Source: Chimonanthus salicifolius (taxonomy: Eukaryota > Streptophyta > Magnoliopsida > Laurales > Calycanthaceae). From it: DNA of 64,000 nucleotides. The notes under the pieces are model-generated. The model worked only from the letters and a program-made list of their open reading frames with translations. It was not told the origin of the DNA and ran no database searches. Location: assembly GCA_013350335.1 (NCBI GenBank), contig CM023539.1, positions 22,189,043-22,253,042 on the forward strand. The letters run 5' to 3'. Each line of letters begins with the position of its first letter. Position 1 is the first letter of the stretch. Below, piece after piece: positions 36,101-48,100 of the stretch. The translations under genes and the position numbers were made by a program.

Positions 36101-39100
36101 TAAAAGTACAACATGGAAGAAGAATGCCTCAAGGTAAAACTCCAGTCGGGTGTAAATGGGTTTTTGCTTTAAAACATAATCTGGATGGCTCCATCTCCTG
36201 GTATAGAGCTCGTCTCGTTGCCAAAGAATTCACACAAACTTACGGGGTGGACTATCAGGAAACCTTCTCCCCCGTGGCCAAGATTACTTCTGTTCGCATC
36301 TTGATTTCCATTGCCACCACTTATGACTGGCCGCTGCATCAGTTAGATGTGAAGAATGCCTTCCTTCATGGTGATCTACATGATGAAATTTATATGCTTC
36401 CACCACCAGGGTTTGTTAATAGGGGGAGCCTCAGTCTGTCTGTAAGCTCCGAAAAGCTCTATATGACCTCAAGCAGTCTCCACATGCGTAGTTTGAGAAG
36501 TTCAGCAGTGCACTGTTGCCTTATGGTTTCTCTAGATGTCAGATGGATCACTCAGTTTTTATCTACCGTCATCACTTTGTGGTCATGATTCTAGTGGTGT
36601 ATGTTGATGACATTGTCCTCACCGGTAACGATGTTGCCATAACTACCTTCTAAGAATATATACAGCGCACATTTGCTATTAAAGATATGGGGTCATTGAG
36701 TTATTTTTTGGGTATTGAAGTCGCTCGTTCTTCTAGAGGACTCTTTATCTCAGCGCAAGTATGCTCTTGACCTCCTTCAGGATGCTGGATACTCTGAGTG
36801 CAAGCCTGCTGACACTCCATTAGATGTCAATACGAAGCTCTCTGCCGCATACGGGACTCCTCTTGATAGTCCTTCATTCTATCAGAAGTTGGTGGGGAAA
36901 TTGATTTATCTCACTGTTACACGACCCGATCTCTCCCATGCAGTTGGTGTGGTTAGTCAGTTCATGCACGAACCATGGAATACCCATCTCATGTTGTCTT
37001 CCGCATCCTTCGTTATCTTAAAGCTCATCCTGGCAGGGGTTTGTTCTTTGCACGACAGTCTTCCCTCTCTGTTCGTGGCTATTAAGATGCTGATTGGGCC
37101 GGTTCTCCTGATGATCGCCGCTCTACAACTGACTACTGTGTCTTTTTGGGTTCTCATCTAGTCGGCTAGCGTAGTAAGAAACAATCTGTTATTACTCGCT
37201 CCAGTGCTGAAGCTGAGTATCGGGCAATGGCCAATACTACAGCTGAGCTTCTTTGGGTCCACCAGTTTCTTCAAGAATTGGATTTTGCTCCACGTGACCC
37301 ACTCATTATGTTTTGTGACAATCAGGCTGTGATACCCCAGCCCAAATTAGTGACTAATTTAGACAGATTTTAATTAACTAAATATTTTTTTAGCCATTAA
37401 TTACAAGTTTTGTTATGTTGATCATGAAGAATTTTGAATGAGCTTTTCAACGAGTCTGAGTTTGACTCGATCCGAGTCCAAAAACTCTTTCAAATTAAAT
37501 TTTAAATGTATAATAATAAGTTATGATTATTAATAATATTATTTTAGGGTCAAAACTTGGCTGCTTTGGAAACTCAGCCATTTCATTTCATTTCAACCTC
37601 AAATTGTAAACCTTCCACTATTTTTAAAATCCGGACTTAACGGAATGTCAATCTTGACCTAATTCTACTTATTTTCACTACTTAAAATTTTATAAATGGC
37701 AAAACCCCACTTGGATAAGGAAGATAAAATCCTAAAAATATACGAAGGAAGTTAATGTTCAATCTGTAAAATAAGTGAGCCATTTCTATTTTAAGATTTC
37801 CAAAATATCAAGTTTTTAACAATTATTTTACGTCGAAAAATGTGAGCCGTCGAATACTCTGTTACTTAGATGGAGTGGTTTTTTACTCCAAAACACTTTA
37901 AACCTTTAGAATGTTTTTATCAGATTAATTTAATCTACCTAATTATAAAATTAATTTTTCTCCAGGAGAAACTTTAAAATTAAGAAATTTTACCAAATCG
38001 GTGTTTTTTTATTAAAACACTGAGTTGTTGACCGAAATTTTTATCCAAAATTTAATACTATATTAATAATTTAATATTTGACCTAGTGAACTATTTAGAT
38101 TAAATTAGAGGGACTTTGAAATACTCAGATTTAACAAAGGATATAAAAAGAATTTTTAAAAAAGAAATAATAATAAAATAATTTTAAAAAAAAAAATCTT
38201 AACAGGGATCCAGCAAAGCCTCAACCTAAGCTACACTTAGAGTGTAACGTGGTTGGCTGGAAACCCACCTATCCTTCTATTTATATGCATGAAGAGGAAG
38301 TAAGAAAAAAAAAAACAAACAAGTGCCACTGTCGTTACCTCTTCCTCTTTCACCGTTGTCTCTCCTTCTAAGAGCAACTTTTCTCTCTCCTCTTCTCCTT
38401 CCTTCACCGGTCAACTTCTTCCTATCCCTTTCTCCTATTTCATTTTCATTTTTCTCCTCACTTCGGTCGGTACAAGCGACAAAAGCAACCGTAACAGCCG
38501 AATTCCAAAGGTTCTCGTATCGACGTCGGGTTTTCGAAACTTGATAAAAAATCGACGGATTTCCGCGTGTGAGGTACCAAAATAGTTTTATTTTTAATTT
38601 TAATGATTTCAAAAGTTTAGTATTGGATTTTAAAATTAATTTTTTTCAAAATAAAGGGAGGGTAGGTTTTTCTTCCAAATTTTAAATTATACCCTTAAAA
38701 TCATTTTTAAGTTCAAAGTTTGTCTTTTAGCCTTTAATTAAAAGAGGGGAAAAGATTAACCCCATTTAACAATTGTGTATTTATTTTTACGTATTGTATG
38801 TTTAAATTCAGTATCATAACCTCTGGGCCACACTATCGTCTGTAGTGGCGCTAGTCGCTCAGTGATACCATTTGAGGTGACGCTTAGTTACCCGGTGGTT
38901 CATCAGTAGTGGCGCTTAGTCGCTCGGCGATACCATTTGAGATGACGCTTAGTCACCCGGTGGTTCATCAGTAGTGACGCTTAAGTCGCTCGATGATACC
39001 ATCTGAGGGGGCGCTTAGTCACCCAATGGTCTTGAAGTGGGGCACTAAGTACTTTTTATACTACTTGCATTGTATTCTCTAGGGCCGAAAATCTCCACCT

Positions 39101-42100
39101 GTAGCGCAGCAGAAACGCCGCTCGGTGGCCATCTGAGACGACATTGGTCACCCGGTGGTAAAAGGATTTGGGCACTGAGTAATTTATATTTTATTTTGAT
39201 GTGATGTTTTGGTTGGCTGACAACTAACTGTTGACTTAATGGAGTAGAAAGAATTAAGGGGACTCACTACATTTATCATGCTTTTTGGAAAATGCACGGG
39301 GGATGGGAAGTAGTTCGTAAATACTTTATCGACTCGAAATTTATATTATTATTTTATCTTACAGATTGTGTGATAATCCCTGCGGATAGAGGTGAGGAGA
39401 CTCGAACCAACACTCGTATTGTGTTATATGTTAAACCCACTAACACCAGACTGAAATGGGATCCATGGTCAATTAAAGATGGAAAATGCTATATAGGTCC
39501 AGAATACGAGGCCTGACACTGCCTACATGTAAGGGATGTAAATATTCTAACTGTTTAGAACGCAGGCGTTAAATTGGTGTCAGGGAGTCGAGGACTTATA
39601 GCCTATAATGCAGTATGGACCCATGGAGTGTCTGGGAATTGTCGGGTAAAAACTGGGTGAAGGCATTCGTGTTATTAAATCCAATTTTATATGTTTGTGT
39701 GACATTGATTATTTTATTGATTTCTTATATTGGTAGTGGATACACCAAAGGGTAAGGCTGGAATTTGGTGATTCTCTCAGAATAAGTCCCTATGTAAGGA
39801 GGGCAATGGAAATCATGGATTATCATGCATTTGACATTTACATGTGAGAATTATGTTTATAAGTTAAATCTGTGAAAGATAATAAATTTGAAAATCTGAT
39901 ATTGGCCGTTGGGCTATAATCGTTGAGATTAGCCGAACACCGTTTGCGAACCGTTGGGTTGGACGTGTTAGTAGGCTGAGGTCGACCGCCATCAACTGCT
40001 GGTGTTGGATAGGCTAGTAGACCGGGTCGTGGAGACCTTGTGATGTTAGGCTGAACACCGTTTGCGAACCGTTGGGTTGGAGGTGTTAGTAAGCAGTAGT
40101 CGACCGCCATCAACCGCTGGTGTTGGATGGGCTAGTAGACCGGGTCGCGGAGACCGTATGCACTTGCAAGTTGTTGAATGGGGGCTGACCCCGGTAAAAA
40201 TTTATAAAAACACCTTAGAAAGTAATCCTAGGGTGAAAATGGGTTAAGTGGATTAACCGCATTACATTCATAAAACATGCATTATTTATGGTATCATGTA
40301 TTATGTTGGACGTTATGGTAATATGAATCAAGTAGATTAACTGCATTTCACTCATGGAACATGCATTGTTATTAATTTCACGAATGTTGTATGTTGATTT
40401 TTATGGTGAGCTCTCCCCACTGGGCCATTGCTCATGTCCCTTACATTGTAGGATATGAACTAGAAGGAGGAATGGAGGAACCTATGGTACCTCGCTGAAA
40501 ATCAAATTCGAACGTTTCTCGTAGTTTCCCGCTCAAGGAAACAAAGTGAATTTATGAACTACTTTATGAATTTTGATAATAAATATGCCTCTTATGGCAT
40601 AAAAACCTATGTCTATATAAGTTTGGTGTTTTAATGTAATATATTTATGTGTTGGTGTGTTCAATATACTGCTTCCATGTGATTGAGTGAAAATTGTTCG
40701 GTTTATTTTGCTGAATATGTTTAGGAATATTTAAGACACAGATATTTCATGTAGCTATTAGACTCACATGGGTAGTATGTTAAGGAGTTAGTGACTCATT
40801 GGGTTAAGGTTTTAAAAAAAAATTAGTCGCGTCCCGGGCTCATGTACGGGATCAGGTCGTGACACAAGTAGTTATCAACATCGCCTCCAATCCAGTCTTT
40901 CATGAGCGGACCAAGCACATTGAGGTTGAATGTCACTTCCTACGACAACACATTTCTGAAGGCCGACTTGTTACTCTACATGTGAATTCTAAGGATCAAT
41001 TGACAGATATCCTGACCCAGTCTGTTCCTCACCACCAACTTAATTCGGTTATTGACAAGCTGAGTTTGATCGACATCTTCGAGCCAGCTTGAGGGGGAGT
41101 GTTGTGGGACCCAATAGGAACCAACTCAGGACAAACTAAACTGACTATGCTTATCTTGGCAAGTCAACTGTATACGTGTATAATTAGGAGTAGATAAGTT
41201 AAACTGATTGTACTTTCCTTTTTTGCCACCTTAATTGGCTCTCTTTCTCTTATTTATACTTGTACCTTCTAAGAGGAAATACATCTCAATACAATTCTGA
41301 GAATCATTATTTTCTGATATTCATCTCTTTTTCCTTTCTTTATTTATTTTCATTATTAGATTCAACAGTTTATATGTATTGCATGCGACGGTATTGCATG
41401 GGGTTGGGTCGGCTAGATTTCCTTCCTAGTGGGATTAGAATACAAAGAGAGAAACTCGAGAGTGGGTAGTTTCCAACGTGTAGAGGATATAGAAGGAATG
41501 AGGGATCGGCAAGGTGTATTTCTCTAACTAGAATTGGAAGCTTCTCAAAATAGCATGCATGGGGTAAACTTGGAATATTTTGAAAATCATAAAAAGAAAG
41601 GAAAAACGTGTGGGAGGGAGAGAATATGTAACTACTAAATTTGGATTCTTGGTTTTGGAAATTAAATCTTTATTTATTTTACTAACATATGTAGGATTAA
41701 ATTCTAATTTAATTCTAAGTTCTAAATTTTATAATTGATCAATCTCTTCCTGTAAATTTGCCTCAAGAATGTAGGTCCCACACTAAATTAGTAAATTTTA
41801 ATTTTAATAGCACCTTCTAATTTGATAATTCAGTTTTCATTAATTTGAATTTTAACTTTGAATGGGATAATCTTGTGAATTTCTAATTGAAGAGAAGGTG
41901 TGGGCAATCGGGGACTATGGTTCCATTCCTAAGTTCGAAGTGTGTTTTCCAAAATAATTTCAATAAAATAAAATAACATACTAGCATAAACAATATATAT
42001 TTTCTAAACAAGCTCTACCCACAACCACTGACTCGCTGCTTCGGGTAGGGTCACTACACCAATGCTCTATCAATTCCTATTCTCCCTCCAGTCTACCGTC

Positions 42101-45100
42101 CACATAATGCCATATGTCCTTATTACATGGAAAGTGTAAGAAGAAAAAATAAAACAAAAATTTTACAACCGTTCATGGAGATATTCACACTCCAACCTTG
42201 CATTGGAAACCTTAGTTTTATTGATCTAAGAATCCATAAGATGTTTGTCGTCCCCTCATTCCATTTCCATACCAAATTCGTTCACTGCTAAAATGTAGGA
42301 TCCATTTCATGTGCCCAAAGCTTCCAAGTTGGAGATGACTCTTTGCAACTAAATTTTTTGGATATTTGGTGACACGGCAATACATGGCTCATAACTAGGC
42401 ATGTCAAGTTGGATTCCAGTCAATCCAATTTGTGGGCTACAAATGAACCATTTATTTGGGTTGGATTCAGCAAAATTTTATGGATTTGGAGACTTGACCT
42501 GATGCCCAAGCCCATGGACTAATTATTTGATGGGGACATCAGGCCCAATGACCCACATTTAGACTCTTCATTAGTGGACCTTGATCTAGCGGAGCACATT
42601 GCCATGGCTTACATGGACCATTTTAATCAAGGTCACCATAACCATAATTGGACACAATCTAATAAACCCTCTCTGTTTTATTAGCCGTGCCCAATTCATC
42701 TAGGTGTAGCAGGCCAGCTTGTTAAGCAAAAGCCCACTTCTAAGTAGGCCAAACCTCAACAAGTCCACTCCATCAATCCCAAGAAGGATCTATCCTCTCA
42801 CAATGTGCTAAGTGTCAAGAGGAGAGTGCATTATCCAAAGAGAGAACGGAGGAGAAGTGATAGGAAGGAGGAGTTGGCGAAAATCCCAAGTATGGGAATG
42901 TGCGAGAGAAATCCTCTCTCCTAAATTGATGGAGGCATCAGGCCTAATAGACCTTAATCACATTGGTGCAAATTGATTTGGCTTCCATGATCCAAATTGC
43001 CTAAGGTAAACAATATTGGACTTTGTCTAATAAACCCAATTACTTTGTTAGTCTGAGCCCAATTACCAATTAGGCCCAAATAATCCAGACATGCCTGTAA
43101 GTCCAAGTTCATACATTAAACAGGCCAGACTCATGTCCAAGCCCAATTCATAAGGCCTCTCCTACAGTGACACTGGGCACAAATCTAACCATGCTAACTT
43201 CAAAACGAATTTGGAAGGAAAGTTTTGACACAATCTGTCACGCCCCGACCCAACAGACACGTGAGAAACAATAAGATTTTTTTTTTTTAACTCTGAAGCA
43301 TGCACAACTCATAGTCTAAACACGTGAGACCTACACGTGTTGCAAAATCGCTACGGATCTTAGGACTTATTGGACCCTTGATTTGATTGAACTGAATTAT
43401 CAACTGCCTACGTACTCTAATGGAGATCAGATCTTGCGTAGTTCTCAATTCATTTATTTTATGGCACTAACCCCGTGCTTTTCATGATATCATATCAAGA
43501 CATTCTAATTACCCAATCGTGGGCCTCATCAGTAGAATAGATCTCATCTATCACGGGTCTATGCCAACCATGGGAGCACCGTCAACCATGGGGTCAATGT
43601 CACACATGGGATAAACCTCAACCATGGGACCTATACCCGAACATAAGTACATCCCTCCTCGGGGACAATATTCTAAATATGGTCAAATCCTCTATGGAAT
43701 CAATGCCCTCCGTGGGAATATCCATCCACGGTATACAATACCCATTCATGGTCACAAAGCCCTCCATGGGAAATAATATCTATCTATAGAACCGTCACGA
43801 TCACCATGGGACCACTGTATCCATCATGGGGTCAATATGTCCACCATATAATCAAAATCTAGGCATGAATCCAATCTGTCTACCATGGGAACACCATCCA
43901 TGGAATTCATCATCCATCTCTAGCAACTCTCCATTAGTGAGTATCATCTATCTATGGGTAATAACCATCTATGAATATAATCACTCCATGGGTATAATCC
44001 ATCATGGGCATAACTCATACATTCGTAAAACCAATATATCTATTATAGGACCAACAAGTCTACCATAGGACCAATACAGCTACTATGGGATTAACATGTC
44101 CACCATAATACCAATACGTCTACCATGGGACCAACATGTCTAACATAAGACCAATACATCTACCATGGGACCAACATGTCTAACATAAGACCAATACGTC
44201 TACTATGGGACCAACATGTCCACCATAATAGCAATACGTCTATCATGGGACCAACATGTCTAGCATAAGACCAATACGTCTACCATGGGACCAACAGATC
44301 TACCATAAGACCAACATCCGAGCACCACCATGGGAACCATCATCCATGGGTATACACATCTATCCCTGGTAACACTATCTGTGAGTATAATCTATTCATG
44401 GGTATAAACCATCCATGAAAATAATCCCTCCATGAGCATAACTAATCCAGGGGCACATCATCTACCATGAGATCTTCTATCCGTAGGAACAACACTCGAA
44501 TGAATCACTATGTGACTGTGGCAACAATATAAAATCATCATATCATATCATAAATATACCACGACCCCTAGCAAGACTTAGGGCCCATGACTTACTAAGC
44601 GGGAGACCCACGACTGACGTGATCAAGTCTACCTCGCCCTGTAACCCTTCACTTCATGGGTGATTCAGTCAAGCTCTAAGGCGGTCGGACCTGCGTCTAA
44701 CGAAGCTAGCACCACCCCCTTGAGGCATAAAAGTACCTAGCCTTGCGAATCAACGCACATCAAGTGTGCTAAATAGCCGTGAGAGTGCCCTCCAGCGCGT
44801 AGCATGTGAGGGTCCTACTCCTCGACGGCAACCCTACGGGACCAAGTCTCCGTAGCCGACCCCACCGTTCCGAATACCTCTCTAGAACGGTCAATCAACC
44901 ATCATAATCACGTGAGGGATGTACCCATACCACGTCTCAATATCAAGTGACCAAGTCACATAAATATCTCAATGCCACAGTCTCCATATGTTCATATCAA
45001 GGCTCCCGCGGTCTCACCGCTACTCTAGGCCTTATTCATAGAATATATATACTTATCTCATCCTTTCAACTATACAAAGGTGAAACACAGTGATCTACTG

Positions 45101-48100
45101 ATAGGACAGTTTCCTTTCTTCAACGGACTGAGCCATAACGTTATCATTACGTGAGGGACATGTCCACACCACGTCTCAATCATATCATCACGTGAGGAAC
45201 ACACCCATACCACGTCTTAATATAATCATCACATGAGGGATACACCCATACCGCGTCTCAATATAATCGAGTGACCTAGTCACATATACCTCAGTGTCAA
45301 AGTCCTTCCATCTTAAGAATTTTCGCAGTTCTCTAGTCACTCTAGGCTTTACTCGAGTAACAAACATATATGTCTCATCATATCAGAACTCCCAAGGCAT
45401 CATAACCTCTTAGGGCCGCCTTCGAGGGATCCAACATCTAGCATTAGGGTCTATATTAGGGAAGGTCTATCCCACCAATCCCTTTCTACCCTTCACATTT
45501 GCTCAACATCTTACATTATCCTTAATATAAATGGATGACACAAAGCATCTTTTGATCGAGCTGAAGCACAATGCTCTCAGTTGCCTACGTACCACATAGT
45601 GGATCAAATCAACCGTAGTTCATCATTTTCACATTTGGGTTGACATTGGGAAGTGGTCATATTTTTACTTTGGGGAAATCAAACAAAGCTTTCTTAGCAT
45701 TTACATTACATTCCATGCATTCTCAATCATGCTAGCCCATCCCCATTGCAGCACAAGTTAACCCCCCCTTGGGTTCTAAGATACTTGACCTTAACTCACC
45801 CAAATCACTTGGTCTAACATTTTATCAAGTTCCTCTTCAAATCATGGAAATTCGTTTTACACATGGTTAGATCGATCCACCACAATCATTATCAACATAG
45901 GTACTCACTAGTGATGTACACTTCATCACAAAATCCAAGCATGGCATTAAAACACATTCATCATGCTATTATATGAGTTACCCATCTAAGAATTCCAATC
46001 ACAATCATGAGAATTCATTTGATAGATACATTACTCATAACCATATACAAGTATGGAAAGTTATCAAGAAACTTCATTACACATCTTGAGCAATCTTGAT
46101 TTATCATCCATTCTATCATAGTTCAACACACCACAAATCTATGAATTCTCAATTATGGTAAACATCTAATCATAGGGAAGTTGGGATCTGATATAATATA
46201 TTCACATCAATCACACATAGCCATAAGGAGGTCAAATCATAACTTTACCCAACTATGCATTGGAATGTGCACAAGGCAACATTCACTTAAACATATTATC
46301 ACACACCTTGTGAGCATGGAATTTTATAAATATTCTCAATACTCTAAGTGTATGACATTCTCCAATTTTACCCAATGTTATCAAACTCGAATCGTATCGA
46401 AATTGGTCTAGGGGTGTGAATCGTGAATCGAAAATCGTAAAATCGTACGATTCATATATCCTCTTATTCCCATAACTATTTTGTTGACCTGGACCATTAC
46501 ACAATCTCGGTATTTTGGCCATAACTTTTCACTCCGATGTCTGAATGACTTGATTCTTTTTTTGTTGGAAATAATATTTTAAGGGCTACAACTTTGAATG
46601 TCATGAAATTTTCGTGAGTCAGACGTTTGCTAGGTCAAAATCGATATGCAAGTGGACCTAAGTTTTAAATCCGAGAAAAAAAAGAAGGTGGACGAATTTG
46701 CCCATGTGGATTCCCTCCACATGGCCACTTGTTCTCCTAGTTGCTTTCTTAGTCTCTTGGTTATTTTTATCTTTTCATCTTAGCCTTTAATATATTTAGA
46801 TTACATGTGTAGAGTTGGGATAGAACGATCCAAATTAGACTACATTCTATCTTAAGTAGGTCACTTATTTTAGGAGTTTCTTAGATAGGCAAGGCTAATT
46901 TGGTTTTTTAGCATATTTCTCTCTATAAATACCTTGTCGTAGTTGAATTTCATACACAATTGAATAAAATTATTTTGAGAAAAGACTCTTGGAGTTGTCG
47001 TGTGGATTCACGTCGGGCTTCGACCCTTGACGAAAGTCAGGTCCTTGGACTGGGACCAATTCTATCTTGCAAGTAAGTACCATTTTATTTTAATTCAATT
47101 AGTTTTATGGTTTTCATAGATTAGATTGTGCTCAATTCGATTATACCATAGTCTCTTCTTAATTATGCTTCCGCAATCCATCATCATACTCGATTAAGAG
47201 AAGCCTAATCTAGAGAATTTCATAGACTAATTCGAATTTCTGGGAAACTTGTGCAATCGGTTAAGATATTGTTTGAGCAATTCCTTGCCAAGGCAAAATC
47301 CTTTTACGGACCGTAATCGGCTGTGAAGATCTTTCAGAGACTGTACTCTGAAACAGCAAGCCTACAAGTGAATTCTCACAAAATTCAACCCTAGGCTTGC
47401 ATCAAAACTTGGGGAGAATTCCCTCTCCTATTTTTTAGTATTTATTAGAATAAAATCTTAGCCATTGGATTTGATGTGATGGCAAGATAGAGGACTAGGA
47501 TTAGTTTGGTGATGCAGTAGGGTATGTTAGTCTTTTCATAAATTTTTCCCTATAAATACATGTACAATTTTCGAATTTTACACATCAATAAAAATTCTGA
47601 AGTTTATTCAAGACTCTGTGGAGTTGTGCTTGCTCTCAACCTCTGATCCTTGGACTAGGATCAACTTCATCTTGCAAGTAAGACTTGGTGATTATAATTC
47701 TTCTTTGTTTATGGTTTTTTAGATTAAGAGTTTAATTGCTTTCTCATTTATCTCTTTTAATCGATCGCTTCGCTTCTTTAATTAATTGGATTAATATAGA
47801 CCTTAATCTAAATACCATAAAGCAAAGTTGAATTCCTAGACTCTTGTGCTTTTTCAGTTTGGGTATCATTCAGCAAACCAAATGTAATGACCTGTTCTGA
47901 ATTTTCTAATTTTTTGGAGAAATTTTCGGATCTCTGAGTTGTTTTCGGGACCATGGTAGCAGTGAGGAGAGTGTGGGTGCCGTGGTGGGCCCAATTTGCC
48001 TGCTTTCGAGTTTGGGAACTCGAAGGGCATTTTGGTAATTTTATCATTATTGTATATTATCATAAAAATTTGTTCAAATGTCGCACGTTTTCTCGCTCGA

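Larger units (their letters stand above)
37330..40864 (+). mobile_element. Long LTR-B (3.5 kb) inside Copia-1 RNase H
   Basis: It starts TGATACCCCAGCCC and ends CAGGTCGTGACA. Copia RNase H reads DNQA before it and [19 protein letters not shown] after it. It shares long stretches with LTR-E (GTCAAGGAGTCGAGG-like; TATGGACCCAT) and the block CCCACTGGGCC, CCCTTACATTGTAGG near 40,415-40,450. No coding capacity. A clear target duplication was not found (left GGCTG, right CAAGT), so the exact ends may be off by a few bases. Confidence 0.78.
32585..41367 (+). mobile_element. Copia-1 retrotransposon, 8.8 kb with insertions, target duplication GTTTA
   Basis: The ends are TGTTGTGGGA and GATTCAACA, with GTTTA on both sides (32,580-32,584 and 41,368-41,372). 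In order: truncated 5' LTR, an inserted TIR-element fragment, leader, gag, integrase, RT, RNase H, polypurine tract GCTTGAGGGGGAG, 3' LTR. A 3.5-kb LTR interrupts RNase H. The gag end, zinc knuckle, protease and integrase N-terminus are missing. Stops and frameshifts make it inactive. Confidence 0.9.
42927..47404 (+). mobile_element. LTR-X (1.2 kb) split by LTR-C
   Basis: Starts TGATGGAGGCATCAGGCC and ends CCTAGGCTTGCATCA. Without the LTR-C insertion and its duplicated site it is about 1.2 kb and aligns along its length with the reverse complement of 55,352-56,578 in intron 1. A TATAAATACC box lies at 46,924-46,933. No clean target duplication (left TAAAT, right AAACT). Confidence 0.75.
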
